Origin: Amycolatopsis sp. EV170708-02-1
GTDB taxonomy: Bacteria; Actinomycetota; Actinomycetes; Mycobacteriales; Pseudonocardiaceae
DNA: 64,000 nucleotides
Assembly (NCBI RefSeq): GCF_022479115.1
Contig: NZ_CP092497.1
Location: forward strand, 558,001-622,000
Reading direction: 5' to 3'
The notes beneath the pieces were generated by a model. It was not told the DNA's origin. It saw only the letters and a list, made by a program, of their open reading frames with translations, and searched no databases. The position numbers were made by a program, and so were the translations under genes. Below are positions 1-8,336 of this stretch, one piece after another (positions within the stretch are counted from its first letter, which is position 1; each line of letters opens with the position of its first letter).

Positions 1-546
1 CAGCAGATCGGCGGCGCCGGGGGTCGGCTCCCGCACGATCCCGCCGAACACGCGTGCGTCGTCGCGGCCCTGCAGGTCGAGTTCGCTGGTGGTCAGCGCG
101 ATGGTCACGCCGCTGCCGGGGACGAGCGGGCCGATACGGCGGTTCCAGCCGCTCTGCGAGCAGACGACCGCGCGCACCCCCGCGTCGTCGAAGACGTGCC
201 GGAGTTCCCGCTCGCGGTACATCGGGTTGACCGGGACGACGATCCCGCCGGCCTTCCAGGCGCCGAGCAACGCCAGCACGAACTGCGGGATGTTCTGCAG
301 GACCAGGGCGAGCCGGTCGCCCGGAGCGAAACCGGAGGCCAGCAGATGACGTGCGACGCCGTCGGAGAGCTCGTCGACCTCGCGGTAGCTCATCCGGCCG
401 TCGAAGTAGGCGATCGCCGTGGCCTGCGGAGAGCGCTGGACCGCCCGCCGGAAGGATGCCGGGACCGTGGTCGTTTTCGGCGCCTCCGCCGCCTTCATCC
501 GATCTTCGTAGGCGGCCAGCCACGGCTTCGCTTCGTACCGGCTCAT
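1..546 (-). CDS. AMP-dependent acyl-CoA synthetase, N-terminal part (runs off the window)
   Basis: This is the first 182 codons of a fatty-acid/acyl-CoA ligase of the ANL superfamily, which activates a carboxylic acid with ATP and CoA. The reading frame is open to the window edge. The start is ATG at 544-546, preceded by a GGGAGGA ribosome site. The visible part shows the N-terminal ligase pattern: a SYREVDELSDGVARHL segment, then GDRLALVLQNIPQF, then a VPVNPMYRERELRH stretch. The AMP-binding P-loop and later motifs lie outside the window. It is divergent from the enoyl-CoA hydratase at 623, and a candidate TetR-type operator lies between them. Substrate cannot be told; a role in acyl-CoA catabolism fits the neighbours. 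Confidence 0.85.
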   Translation of the reverse strand, partial: MSRYEAKPWLAAYEDRMKAAEAPKTTTVPASFRRAVQRSPQATAIAYFDGRMSYREVDELSDGVARHLLASGFAPGDRLALVLQNIPQFVLALLGAWKAGGIVVPVNPMYRERELRHVFDDAGVRAVVCSQSGWNRRIGPLVPGSGVTIALTTSELDLQGRDDARVFGGIVREPTPGAADLL

Positions 547-578
547 GCAGGTTTCCTCCCTGACAAGTCTCGACGATC

Positions 579-601
579 CTGTAAGCATCCGCTTAGTATG
601 T
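579..601. promoter_or_regulatory. Candidate TetR-family operator between the ligase and hydratase genes
   Basis: On the minus strand this reads ACATACTAAGCGGATGCTTAC, with TAAGC-atcc-GCTTA as the inverted repeat. Nearly the same word is found at 4038-4060 before the permease gene, and a related one at 3243-3266 before the TetR gene. The shared sequence and placement suggest one regulator, probably the TetR protein encoded at 3333-3947. No experiment is implied. Confidence 0.6.
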
Positions 602-622
602 CGATGACGCAAGGAGGTCGCC

Positions 623-1453
623 GTGACCGATCAGCTCTCACCGTCCGAAGTGGACACTGTGGACACCGCGGACACCGTCCGGTACGCCGTGGACGGCGCC
701 GTCGCCACGATCACCTTCGACAAACCCGGGCGCGGCAACGCGATGGACCAGCCGATGCAGATCCGCTACGGCAAGCTGCTGGGCGAAGCCGCAGCCGATC
801 CCGGGGTCCGCGCCGTCGTCGTCACGGGCAGCGGGCGTTCCTTCTGCCCCGGAGCGGACCTGGGGTTGCTGGAGGACATCTCCGTCAGCGGCACGGGCGC
901 GCCGGAACGGGAGGGCTTCCGGGACGTCCTCGCCGCCGCGTATGCCGACGTGCCGGTGGTCGCGGCGATCAACGGCGGCTGCGCCGGGCTCGGTTTCGTG
1001 ATCGCCTGCGCCGCCGACGTCCGGTTCGCCGCGGCGGGCGCGAAGTTCACCACCGCCTTCGCGCGGCGGGGCCTCATCGCCGAATACGGTGTGGCGAAAC
1101 TGCTGCCCGAACTCGTCGGCCGCGGCCGGGCGCTCGATCTGCTGCTCTCCGGACGGACCTTCACCGCCGAACAGGCGTACGAGTACGGCCTGGTGCAGGA
1201 AGTCGTGCCGCCGGAAGAGCTTTCGGCGCGGGCGATGGCCTACGCCACCGAACTCGCGACCTACAGCGCACCACGCTCCATGGCGCTCATGAAACGGCAG
1301 GTTCTCCGGGAAGCCGGGCTCTCCCTGGAGGATTCCGCCCGCGAAGCCACCGCGCTGATGCTCGAATCCTTCGGCCATCCGGAACTTCCCGAAGGTCTCG
1401 CGAGCTGGAACGAACGCCGCCCGCCGGCTTTCCCGCCGTACCAAGGAGACTAG
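623..1453 (+). CDS. Enoyl-CoA hydratase/isomerase (crotonase) family protein
   Basis: A 276-residue crotonase-fold enzyme acting on acyl-CoA esters. GTG at 623 is the start, with an AAGGAGG ribosome site at 611-617. The oxyanion-hole segments are visible as CPGAD (about 75-79) and NGGCAGLG (about 117-124). The two classical hydratase glutamates are not both obvious: the usual PE position reads AFARRG, and a Glu appears slightly later in AEYG (about 154). It may therefore be an isomerase or a hydratase of a different subfamily. The N-terminal 18 residues are an acidic, repetitive VDT-rich lead. Divergent from the acyl-CoA ligase, probably one catabolic unit under the operator at 579-601. Confidence 0.88.
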   Translation: MTDQLSPSEVDTVDTADTVRYAVDGAVATITFDKPGRGNAMDQPMQIRYGKLLGEAAADPGVRAVVVTGSGRSFCPGADLGLLEDISVSGTGAPEREGFRDVLAAAYADVPVVAAINGGCAGLGFVIACAADVRFAAAGAKFTTAFARRGLIAEYGVAKLLPELVGRGRALDLLLSGRTFTAEQAYEYGLVQEVVPPEELSARAMAYATELATYSAPRSMALMKRQVLREAGLSLEDSAREATALMLESFGHPELPEGLASWNERRPPAFPPYQGD

Positions 1454-1555
1454 GCCGCCCGGACGCGTTTCCAAGGCGCTCGCGCGTGGTCACCGCGGCC
1501 TTCCCGGACGGCACTCGGGTGACTGGAGCTGGATCACGCGTGCCCGGGGACGGAT

Positions 1556-1620
1556 CTCCGAGTTCCGCCTTCAAGCACGCGAGTTCCGTCTCCAAGCACG
1601 CGAGTTCGCCTTCCGGGCAC
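1556..1620. repeat. 21-bp tandem intergenic repeat (CACGCGAGTT unit)
   Basis: Two and a half copies of a 21-bp unit with core CACGCGAGTTC lie after the hydratase stop and before the convergent SDR gene. The same unit recurs at 32291-32360, 33674-33720 and, as a large palindrome, at 52924-53025. Together with flanking GC-rich sequence it fills the 217-bp gap; no gene is seen in the gap. Confidence 0.7.
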
Positions 1621-1670
1621 GCCGGGGGTTCTGGATCCCGCCCGGCGGGCTCGACCGCGGCCCCCGAAGA

Positions 1671-2456
1671 TCACTCCCCGATGACCTGCTCCACCTTGCG
1701 CTGCAGCTTGTTCATCCCGCCGAGCCAGCGGTCGGTCTGCGTGGCCCGCGCGGCGTAGTAGTCCGCGACCTCGGGATGCGGCAGCACCAGGAAGCGGTCG
1801 GCGGCGATGGCCTCGAACAACGCGTCCGCGACCTGTTCCGGCTGGATCGCCGAAGCGCCCATCAGCAGCTCGCCCGCGGGGCCGGTGTTCTCCAGCATCG
1901 CCGTCCGCACGCCCTGCGGGCAGATGGCCTGCACGGTGAGCCCGCGGTGCCGGTACGTCGCCGACAGCCATTCGGCGAAGGCGAGCGCGCCGTGTTTGGT
2001 CACCGAATACGACGCCGAACCGAGGCTGGTCAGCAATCCCGCCGCCGACACCGTCGAGATGAAGTGCCCGCGCCCGCGTTCGAGCCACGGCGGCAGGAGC
2101 AGCCGCGCCGCGCGCACGTGCGCCATGACGTTGACGTCCCAGATCCGCGCCCAGTCCTCCTCGGGCGCGTCCACGCCGCCCATCGGCGCGATCCCGGCGT
2201 TGGCGCAGAAGACGTCGATCTCGCCGAGGGTTTCGCGGGCCGCCTCGATCAGCGACGCGACGCCCGCTTCGCTCGCGGCGTCACCGGCGACGGCGGTTCC
2301 GCCGATCTCCTTCGCGACCTCCGCCGCGGCGTCCCCGTTCAGGTCGCCGACGACCACGCGCGCGCCCTCGGCGGCGAACCGGCGGGCGAGTACGGCACCG
2401 ATCCCGCCGCCCCCGCCGGTGACGACGACACCGGATCCGGTGAAGGACGGGGTCAC
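1671..2456 (-). CDS. SDR-family NAD(P)-dependent oxidoreductase
   Basis: A 261-residue classical short-chain dehydrogenase. Visible features are the cofactor loop TGGGGGIG (13-20), CANAG (84-88), the catalytic Ser near 137, and the YSVTK active-site motif (Tyr150, Lys154). Start is taken as GTG at 2454-2456, which overlaps the stop of the upstream SDR gene as GTGA, so the two are translationally coupled. The open frame extends further upstream, but that part is a shadow of the neighbouring gene. Likely oxidises or reduces a hydroxy/keto group in the same acyl-CoA pathway as the hydratase and ligase nearby; substrate unknown. Confidence 0.88.
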   Translation of the reverse strand: MTPSFTGSGVVVTGGGGGIGAVLARRFAAEGARVVVGDLNGDAAAEVAKEIGGTAVAGDAASEAGVASLIEAARETLGEIDVFCANAGIAPMGGVDAPEEDWARIWDVNVMAHVRAARLLLPPWLERGRGHFISTVSAAGLLTSLGSASYSVTKHGALAFAEWLSATYRHRGLTVQAICPQGVRTAMLENTGPAGELLMGASAIQPEQVADALFEAIAADRFLVLPHPEVADYYAARATQTDRWLGGMNKLQRKVEQVIGE

Positions 2457-3208
2457 AGGCCACCGGCCAGTGTCACGCCGCCGTCGAGGACCATCGTCTG
2501 CCCGGTGATCCAGCCCGCCTCTTCCGAAAGCAGGAACGACACGGCGCTCGCGATGTCCGCCGGGACGCCGAGGCGCTTCATCGGGTACGGCTCCGAGACC
2601 TCTTCTTCGCGGCCTTCGTACAGCGCGGTCGCGAACTTGGTCTTGACCACGGCCGGCGCGACGGCGTTCACGCGGATCTTCGGGCCCAGCTCGAAACCGA
2701 GTTCCTTGGTGAGCCGGATCAGCGCGGCCTTGCTGACGCCGTACATCCCGATCCCGGGCGACGCGCCGAGCCCGGCGATGGACGCGACGTTCACCACCGC
2801 GCCGCCGTGCTCCCCCATCCAGGCGTCCCGCGCCTTGCGGGTCCACGAAAGCGGGGCGAGCACGTTGACGGCGAAGATCTTCGCGGCGGCGGCGGGGTCG
2901 ACGTCCAGAGTCGGCCCGAACACCGGGTTGATGCCGGTGTTGTTGACCAGCATGTCGAGCCGTCCGAAGGCCTCGATGGTCTTGGCGACGGCCTCGTCCT
3001 GATGCGCGTCATCGTCGGCCTTGCCCGGCACGGCGATGGCGACCGCTTCGCCGCCGAGTTCGGCCACTGCCTCGGCCAGCGGCTCCGGCTTGCGCGCGGT
3101 GATGCACACCTTCGCGCCGCGCTCGACGAGGTCCTTGGCGATCCCGAGGCCGATACCCCGGCTGGCGCCGGTGACGATCGCGACGCGATCCTTGAAGGAG
3201 TGGTTCAC
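2453..3208 (-). CDS. SDR-family oxidoreductase (FabG-like)
   Basis: A 251-residue classical SDR resembling 3-oxoacyl-ACP/CoA reductases. It has TGASRGIG (13-20), NNTG (89-92), Ser143 and YGVSK (Tyr156, Lys160). I chose GTG at 3206-3208 because a GAGGAGA ribosome site lies 7-8 bases upstream and the protein then begins right at the fold. An in-frame start at 3244 would fall inside the candidate operator. First gene of a two-SDR operon, divergent from the TetR gene, with the palindrome at 3243-3266 placed to control both directions. Confidence 0.88.
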   Translation of the reverse strand: MNHSFKDRVAIVTGASRGIGLGIAKDLVERGAKVCITARKPEPLAEAVAELGGEAVAIAVPGKADDDAHQDEAVAKTIEAFGRLDMLVNNTGINPVFGPTLDVDPAAAAKIFAVNVLAPLSWTRKARDAWMGEHGGAVVNVASIAGLGASPGIGMYGVSKAALIRLTKELGFELGPKIRVNAVAPAVVKTKFATALYEGREEEVSEPYPMKRLGVPADIASAVSFLLSEEAGWITGQTMVLDGGVTLAGGL

Positions 3209-3242
3209 TCTGTCGATCTCCTCTGTGTTCACTAGCGAGCGC

Positions 3243-3266
3243 ATTCACTAAGCGAGCGCTCACTTA
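3243..3266. promoter_or_regulatory. Candidate TetR operator in the SDR/tetR divergent promoter
   Basis: Near-perfect inverted repeat TAAGCGAGCGCTCACTTA at 3249-3266. A partial second copy (CTAGCGAGCG) lies just before it at 3232-3241. It sits between the minus-strand SDR operon and the plus-strand tetR gene, the usual place for TetR autoregulation. The core ACTAAGCG is shared with 579-601 and 4038-4060. Confidence 0.7.
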
Positions 3267-3332
3267 CAATGGGAAGGTCCGGAGGCGCTGTCAAGCCCAC
3301 ACTCCGGTTCGAGCGTCTGGGAGGATCTGCGG

Positions 3333-3947
3333 ATGACCATGTCGCTGTCGGCCGAACTGTGGCCCGACGTCCAGCCGGAGACGGCACGGCGGCTGATGCT
3401 GGCCGGGGTCGAATCCTTCGCGCGGCGCGGCTATCACGCGACCACCACCAGGGACATCGCCTCGGCGGCGGGCATGAGCCCCGCGGCGCTGTACGTGCAC
3501 TTCCCGTCCAAGGCCGCGCTGCTGTTCGCGATCTCGAAGTACGGCCACGAGCAGACACTCTCCCTCGTCGAGAGCGTCGTGGCACGGGAGTCCGACCCGG
3601 TCGAGCGGATCCGGCTGCTGGTGGAGGACTTCGTGGCCTGGCACGCGCGGAGGCACACCGTGGCCCGCGTGGTGCAGTACGAACTGCAGGCACTGCCCGA
3701 CGAGGAGTTCGAGATCGTCGCGAAACTGCGCCGCCGCATCGAGCAGGTCGTCCGCGAGGTCATCACCGAAGGCGCCCAGGCGGGCGTGTTCACCGTCGGC
3801 GACCCGCACACCGCGGCCCGCGCCGTGCTCTCGCTCGGCGTCGACGTCTCCCGCTGGTACAGCGAGCGGGCCCGCCAGACACCCAAGAAGCTGGGCCAGG
3901 AGTACAGCGAGCTGGTGCTGCGCATGCTCGGCACGAAACTCTCCTGA
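3333..3947 (+). CDS. TetR/AcrR-family transcriptional regulator
   Basis: A 204-residue repressor-type regulator. The N-terminal helix-turn-helix lies at about residues 18-62, with the typical TTTRDIASAAGMSPAALYVHF pattern split across positions 33-53; the rest is an all-helical ligand domain. ATG at 3333 is preceded by GGGAGGA. Divergent from two SDR genes, with a palindrome between them, so it probably represses them and itself. Shared half-sites suggest it also acts on the ligase/hydratase promoter and on the permease gene. In this context the ligand would be an acyl-CoA; that is an inference. Confidence 0.9.
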   Translation: MTMSLSAELWPDVQPETARRLMLAGVESFARRGYHATTTRDIASAAGMSPAALYVHFPSKAALLFAISKYGHEQTLSLVESVVARESDPVERIRLLVEDFVAWHARRHTVARVVQYELQALPDEEFEIVAKLRRRIEQVVREVITEGAQAGVFTVGDPHTAARAVLSLGVDVSRWYSERARQTPKKLGQEYSELVLRMLGTKLS

Positions 3948-3992
3948 CCAGTACTGATCGACCTTCCCCGGCGATACCGCCACCAGAGTGAC

Positions 3993-4010
3993 ATACCAAC
4001 TGGTCGGTAT
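3993..4010. promoter_or_regulatory. Candidate operator, ATACC-N8-GGTAT type, before the permease gene
   Basis: ATACCAACTGGTCGGTAT is an 18-bp imperfect palindrome of the form bound by many TetR regulators. A closely similar site is at 45510-45529, 41 kb away, before a serine hydrolase gene. It differs from the CTAAGCG-type site 30 bases downstream, so the permease promoter may answer to two regulators. Confidence 0.55.
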
Positions 4011-4037
4011 CTAGAATTACCCGTTGAGACGTTGACC

Positions 4038-4060
4038 ACATACTAAGCGGTTGTTAACTT
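4038..4060. promoter_or_regulatory. Candidate TetR operator before the permease gene
   Basis: Reads ACATACTAAGCGGTTGTTAAC and matches the site at 579-601 (minus strand) except for a few bases. The start of the permease gene is 46 bases downstream. Suggests co-regulation with the ligase/hydratase promoter. Confidence 0.55.
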
Positions 4061-4105
4061 GCCCGGACTGCATCGCCGCAGCAGCGCCGAGCGAAGGGCA
4101 TCCAG

Positions 4106-5479
4106 ATGGCCGACACCGCACCGAACGCCCCCGAAACCGCCGCCGAACCGACGATCACCGTCTCCCAGCGCAGGAGGGCCGCGACGGCGGCGGCACTCGC
4201 CTCATCGGTCGAGTGGTACGACTACTTCGTCTTCGGGATCGCCGCCGCCCTGGTGTTCGGGAAGACCTTCTTCCCCACCACCAACGCCGCGGCCGGCGTC
4301 CTCGCCTCATTCGCCACCTTCGCGGTCGGCTTCCTCGCCAGGCCGCTCGGCGGGATCATCGCGGGCAGCCTCGGCGACAAACGCGGCCGGAAACCCGTGC
4401 TGGTGCTGGCGATCGCGCTGATGGGCGCGGCGACCACACTGATCGGCCTGCTGCCGACCTACGACTCGATCGGCATCGCCGCGCCGCTCCTCTTGGTGCT
4501 GCTACGGCTCGTGCAGGGCGTCGCCGTCGGCGCCCAATGGGGTGGCGCGATGCTGCTCGCCACCGAATACGCGCCGCCCGGGAAACGCGGCCTCTACGGC
4601 AGCCTCGTCCAGCTCGGCGTCCCGATCGGGGTCGTGCTGGCGAACACGGTGTTCCTGGTCGCCGCGCAGGTGGCGCCGCCGTCGGATTTCCTCGTGTGGG
4701 CGTGGCGGATCCCGTTCCTGGTCGGCGTCCTCGTGCTCGGGCTGGCCTGGTACATGCACGTCAAGATCGACGAGACGCCCGAATACCGCCGTGCCGAAGC
4801 GAAACTCGCCGCCGAGGAACGCGGCCGCGCCAAGTCGCCGCTGCGTGACGTCCTGCGCCACCACAAGGGCACCGTGCTGCTGGCCGGTGGTTCCTTCATG
4901 GTCAACACCGCCACCTTCTACATCCTGCTGAACGGCGTCCTCGACTACGCCACCCGTCATCTGGGCATGTCGCGGACCACCGTGCTCGTCGCGACCCTGC
5001 TGATCAGCACACTCCAGCTGGCGATCATCCCGCTGGCGGCGAAGCTGTCCGACCGGATCGGCAGGCTCAAGATCTACACCTTCGGCGCGGTGGGGGTCGC
5101 TCTCTGGGCGATTCCGATGTTCCTGCTGATCGACACGGCGTCGCTGCCGCTGTTCGTGGTCGCCTCGTTCGTCGGGTCGCTGTTCCTCGGCATCATGTAC
5201 GGCCCGCAGGCGGCGCTGTTCGCCGAGCTGTTCACCGCCGAGATGCGCTACACCGGCGCCTCGCTCGGCTACCAGATCAGCGCGGTCGTCGGCGGCGGGC
5301 TCGCGCCGTTCATCATGGTGCTGCTGCTGGAATCCACCGGGACGTCGATGTCGGTTTCGCTCTACATCATCGTGCTGGCCCTGATCTCGCTCGGTTCGAT
5401 CGGACTGCTGGCCAAACGCGCACGGTCCACTTCGGACTCAGCCGACCGCGCGCGCGAAGCGGTCGGCGACCAGCCGTAG
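4106..5479 (+). CDS. MHS-family MFS transporter (metabolite:H+ symporter)
   Basis: A 457-residue inner-membrane permease with about 12 hydrophobic segments. It belongs to the metabolite/H+ symporter branch (shikimate/alpha-ketoglutarate/proline-betaine permeases), shown by EWYDY in the first membrane segment (36-40) and the cytoplasmic loop GDKRGRKP between segments 2 and 3 (90-97). A second MFS-type loop, SDRIGRLK, follows segment 8. Start ATG at 4106. The C-terminus is acidic/basic and its last 14 codons overlap the 3' end of the convergent WYL gene by 42 bases. Likely imports an organic acid used by the neighbouring acyl-CoA enzymes; the substrate is not readable from sequence. Confidence 0.88.
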   Translation: MADTAPNAPETAAEPTITVSQRRRAATAAALASSVEWYDYFVFGIAAALVFGKTFFPTTNAAAGVLASFATFAVGFLARPLGGIIAGSLGDKRGRKPVLVLAIALMGAATTLIGLLPTYDSIGIAAPLLLVLLRLVQGVAVGAQWGGAMLLATEYAPPGKRGLYGSLVQLGVPIGVVLANTVFLVAAQVAPPSDFLVWAWRIPFLVGVLVLGLAWYMHVKIDETPEYRRAEAKLAAEERGRAKSPLRDVLRHHKGTVLLAGGSFMVNTATFYILLNGVLDYATRHLGMSRTTVLVATLLISTLQLAIIPLAAKLSDRIGRLKIYTFGAVGVALWAIPMFLLIDTASLPLFVVASFVGSLFLGIMYGPQAALFAELFTAEMRYTGASLGYQISAVVGGGLAPFIMVLLLESTGTSMSVSLYIIVLALISLGSIGLLAKRARSTSDSADRAREAVGDQP

Positions 5480-6397
5480 CCGCTCCTTGACCTCGTCCGG
5501 TGCCTCCTCCACGACGAAGTCGACGTCCCAGTGGGCGAGGTAGTAGGGCATCACGGAGAGGTCGTTGGAACCGACCCTGACCCGGCAGGTGCGCTCGTCG
5601 ATGGCCTCGATCGTCCCGGCGGTCGGTGACACGTACTCGGCGAGCGCCTCCGCCGAGGCCTCGACCCGCAGCACCATCTGGTGCGGATACGGCGATGACG
5701 TGATCCCGCGGGAAACGTAGGCCGCGAGGTCCTCGGCGGGCGGTTCCCTCGGCGTGAACCGGAAACTCGTGTCCGGGACACCGTCGATCCGGTCGACGCG
5801 GAAGGTCCGCCAGTCGTCACGATCGAGGTCGAACGCGACCAGGTACCACCGGCGCCCGGTGTGCACCAGGCGCAACGGCTCGATGTAGCGCTCGGTGACG
5901 TCACCGCTGTGGCTGCGGTAGCCGAACCGGAGCCGCTGATGGTCGCGGCACGCGGACGCGATGACCGTCAGCGCCGCCGCGTCGATGACCGGGACGACGC
6001 CGCCGAGCGGGATCATCGCGGCGTTCAGCGCGGTCACCCGGTGCCGGAGCCGGGCGGGCAGCACCTGCTCCAGTTTCGTGAGCGCGCGCACCGAGGTCTC
6101 CTCGATGCCCGACACCGTGCCGTTCGCGGCGGTGCGGAGCCCGACGGCGACCGCGACCGCCTCGTCGTCGTCCAGCAGCAGGGGCGGCAACGCGGCCCCC
6201 GCACCGAGCCGGTAGCCGCCCGCGACCCCGGGGGTGGCGTGCACCGGGTAGCCCAGCTCCCGCAGCCGTTCGACGTCGCGCCGGACCGTGCGGACGTCCA
6301 CCTGCAGCCGGTCGGCCAGGTCGGCGCCCGGCCAGTCGCGCCGCGCCTGCAGCAGGGAGAGGAGCCTCAGCAGCCGGGCCGACGTACCCGTGGTCAT
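5438..6397 (-). CDS. WYL-domain HTH transcriptional regulator
   Basis: A 319-residue regulator of the DeoR-like/WYL class. An N-terminal winged helix (about 8-60, with DVRTVRRDVERL as recognition region) is followed by a linker and the WYL domain, then a C-terminal WCX-type extension. WYL domains are sensors of small ligands or nucleic-acid signals. Start chosen at 6397 (MTTGTSARLL), where homology-like sequence begins; an upstream in-frame start at 6457 lacks a ribosome site. Divergent from the deaminase gene, with a perfect 50-bp palindrome (6461-6510) in between. Its 3' end overlaps the permease gene. Confidence 0.85.
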   Translation of the reverse strand: MTTGTSARLLRLLSLLQARRDWPGADLADRLQVDVRTVRRDVERLRELGYPVHATPGVAGGYRLGAGAALPPLLLDDDEAVAVAVGLRTAANGTVSGIEETSVRALTKLEQVLPARLRHRVTALNAAMIPLGGVVPVIDAAALTVIASACRDHQRLRFGYRSHSGDVTERYIEPLRLVHTGRRWYLVAFDLDRDDWRTFRVDRIDGVPDTSFRFTPREPPAEDLAAYVSRGITSSPYPHQMVLRVEASAEALAEYVSPTAGTIEAIDERTCRVRVGSNDLSVMPYYLAHWDVDFVVEEAPDEVKERLRLVADRFARAVG

Positions 6398-6460
6398 CGG
6401 TTCGCTCGCTTCATGGGAGGGAGTCTGGCAGATATTCAGGACAGGTCCGGTCCGCATTTG

Positions 6461-6510
6461 GGCTCGTGAGTGGCAAGGACGGTTCTAACCGTCCTTGCCA
6501 CTCACGAGCC
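6461..6510. repeat. Palindrome family A, perfect 24-bp arms, between divergent genes
   Basis: Two 24-bp arms that are exact reverse complements are separated by CT. Each arm carries GTGAGTGGCAAGGACGGTT. Other copies are at 15872-15917, 31141-31184, 46687-46734, and a half copy at 41035-41059. This copy lies between two divergent genes, so it cannot act as a 3' terminator for either. Confidence 0.9.
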
Positions 6511-6524
6511 GTAAGCTGACCCAG

Positions 6525-6980
6525 GTGATCGATCCCGCGCAGCTGCTGTCCGTCGCCCGCGAAGAGGCCGAACTCGGCAAGGCCGAGGGCGGGGTTCCGA
6601 TCGGCGCCGCCCTCTTCGACACCACCGGTGCCCTGCTCGGCCGCGGCCACAACCGCCGGGTCCAGGACGGCGACCCGTCGATGCACGCCGAGACCTCCGC
6701 GTTCCGGAACGCGGGCAGGCGGCCGCACTACCGGGACACGATCATGGTCACCACCCTCTCCCCCTGCTGGTACTGCAGCGGGCTGGTACGCCAGTTCGGC
6801 ATCGGCCGGGTGATCATCGGCGAGGCCACCACGTTCGAGGGCGGGCACGGCTGGCTCGAAGAGAACGGCGTCGAGATCACCCTGCTGGACGATCCGGCCT
6901 GCACCGCGCTGATGACGGAGTTCATCCGGGATCACCCGGAGCTGTGGTTCGAGGACATCGGCGTCCCCGCCGAGGACTAG
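6525..6980 (+). CDS. Cytosine/nucleoside deaminase (CDA fold)
   Basis: A 151-residue zinc-dependent deaminase of the cytidine-deaminase-like fold, close in layout to yeast-type cytosine deaminase. The zinc ligands and proton shuttle are visible: HAE (54-56) and PCWYC (80-84). It likely deaminates cytosine or a related pyrimidine/purine base in salvage. GTG at 6525 is preferred because an upstream in-frame start (6495) lies inside the palindrome repeat; no clear Shine-Dalgarno is seen, so the transcript may be leaderless. Its stop codon overlaps that of the convergent diguanylate cyclase gene within a CTAG. Confidence 0.85.
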   Translation: MIDPAQLLSVAREEAELGKAEGGVPIGAALFDTTGALLGRGHNRRVQDGDPSMHAETSAFRNAGRRPHYRDTIMVTTLSPCWYCSGLVRQFGIGRVIIGEATTFEGGHGWLEENGVEITLLDDPACTALMTEFIRDHPELWFEDIGVPAED

Positions 6981-8218
6981 CTTTCGGCCTCGAAGACGAC
7001 GGTCCGGTTGCGCCCGGCCCCCTTCGCCGCGCGCATCGCCTGATCCGCCGCGCCGACAAGCCGGTCGAGCGTCTCGCCACCGGCGGGATGCGACGACACC
7101 CCGATCGAGACGGTCGCCCCGGCGAACGTCCCACCCAGTGAGACGAACGTCGAGGAGATCCGCATCCGGATGCGTTCGGCGATCGCGTGCGCGTCGAACC
7201 GGCTGGTGCCGGGCAGCAGGACGACGAATTCCTCACCACCGAACCGGCCGACCAGGTCCGCCGCACGGACCTCGGCGCGCAAAGTGTCCGCCACCGCGCG
7301 GAGGACGTCGTCCCCGACGTGCCTGCCGTGCCGGTCGTTGAGCCGTGCGAAGTGGTCCAGGTCGAGCATCAGCAGCGAAAGATCGGCGCCACGGCCCCGA
7401 AGCAGTTCGAATTGGGTGCGCGCACCGTCCAACCAGGACGACGCGGTGAGCAGCCCGGTGCCGGCGTCCGTACCCGCGTGGCCACGCAGGGCGCGCATCG
7501 TCCCGGCCCGGTGAAGTACCACGAGTGCCCCGGCGAGTACCAAGGTGACGTACGGCCAATCCGCCGCCGACCACGCGAGCAGCAAGCCGAACGCGACCAT
7601 CGCCGCGTCGAAGGCGAACCCCGACGGTTCCGCCCCGAATTCGGCGGCCGGCGCGGCCAAAGCGGCGTCGACGGACAGGAAGATCAGGCCGGTCGCGAAA
7701 ACCAGCGCGAAACTCTCGAAATCCCTTGCCGCGTCGGCGAACGGCGGCGCGCCCAGCAGTACCGGGATGATCGAGGCACCGAGCGCCGAAAGCATGGTGG
7801 CGGAGGCCGCGAACACCTGGCGATGCGGGATCCCCCGCCGGATCCGGAACCAGCGGTAGCCCGCCGAAGCGACGACGAGCACCGCGGCGAGTGCGGGCGG
7901 CAGCAGCAAAGCGCCCGCGAAAATCCACGCCGCGTCCAGTCCGGCACCGAGCCGGGTGTCGGCACGCGACCGCTCGACGGGCCGCGAAAGCTCCGAGCTC
8001 AGGATCATTCCCGTCAGCAGAGCCGAAAACGGGAGCAAGGACGACGGCGCGGGCGGCCGTAACACGAAGAGGTAGGCGGTGGCGGCGAAAGCGGCGAAGT
8101 CGACGAGGAGCAGGTACCCGATCAGGCCTCGCCTGGGTAGTTCCCACAGGCTCCAGGACCCCAGTATCCGGCGCGGCGCGGCGAGCCGGTCTCTCCGGCC
8201 GCGGCTTCCGGTCGCCAT
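6977..8218 (-). CDS. Membrane diguanylate cyclase (GGDEF domain)
   Basis: A 413-residue protein with about six hydrophobic segments (roughly residues 30-240) followed by a GGDEF domain. The active site is intact, GGEEF at 327-331, and the product-inhibition site RAAD lies five residues before it (318-321). It should make cyclic-di-GMP from two GTP at the membrane. Start ATG at 8216-8218 has GGGGGA upstream; an in-frame ATG six codons earlier has none. This is the only one of three c-di-GMP genes in the window with canonical catalytic and inhibitory motifs. Confidence 0.9.
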   Translation of the reverse strand: MATGSRGRRDRLAAPRRILGSWSLWELPRRGLIGYLLLVDFAAFAATAYLFVLRPPAPSSLLPFSALLTGMILSSELSRPVERSRADTRLGAGLDAAWIFAGALLLPPALAAVLVVASAGYRWFRIRRGIPHRQVFAASATMLSALGASIIPVLLGAPPFADAARDFESFALVFATGLIFLSVDAALAAPAAEFGAEPSGFAFDAAMVAFGLLLAWSAADWPYVTLVLAGALVVLHRAGTMRALRGHAGTDAGTGLLTASSWLDGARTQFELLRGRGADLSLLMLDLDHFARLNDRHGRHVGDDVLRAVADTLRAEVRAADLVGRFGGEEFVVLLPGTSRFDAHAIAERIRMRISSTFVSLGGTFAGATVSIGVSSHPAGGETLDRLVGAADQAMRAAKGAGRNRTVVFEAES

Positions 8219-8336
8219 CAGGGAGTCCCCCACCATTTCGGCAAACTAGCCGGTAATCGCGGTGGTGTCGATCCGCTTTCCGGGTCATCACCCCCCTACT
8301 AAGGTCGGTCGTTTCCCCGGGAAACCCGGTGAATTC

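Noticed and set aside
638..1474. Long minus-strand open frame opposite the enoyl-CoA hydratase
   Set aside because: Low-complexity, Arg/Gly-rich, no family motif; typical high-GC shadow.
1556..1620. Possible CRISPR array
   Set aside because: The 21-bp units abut with no unique spacers, and no cas genes are near.
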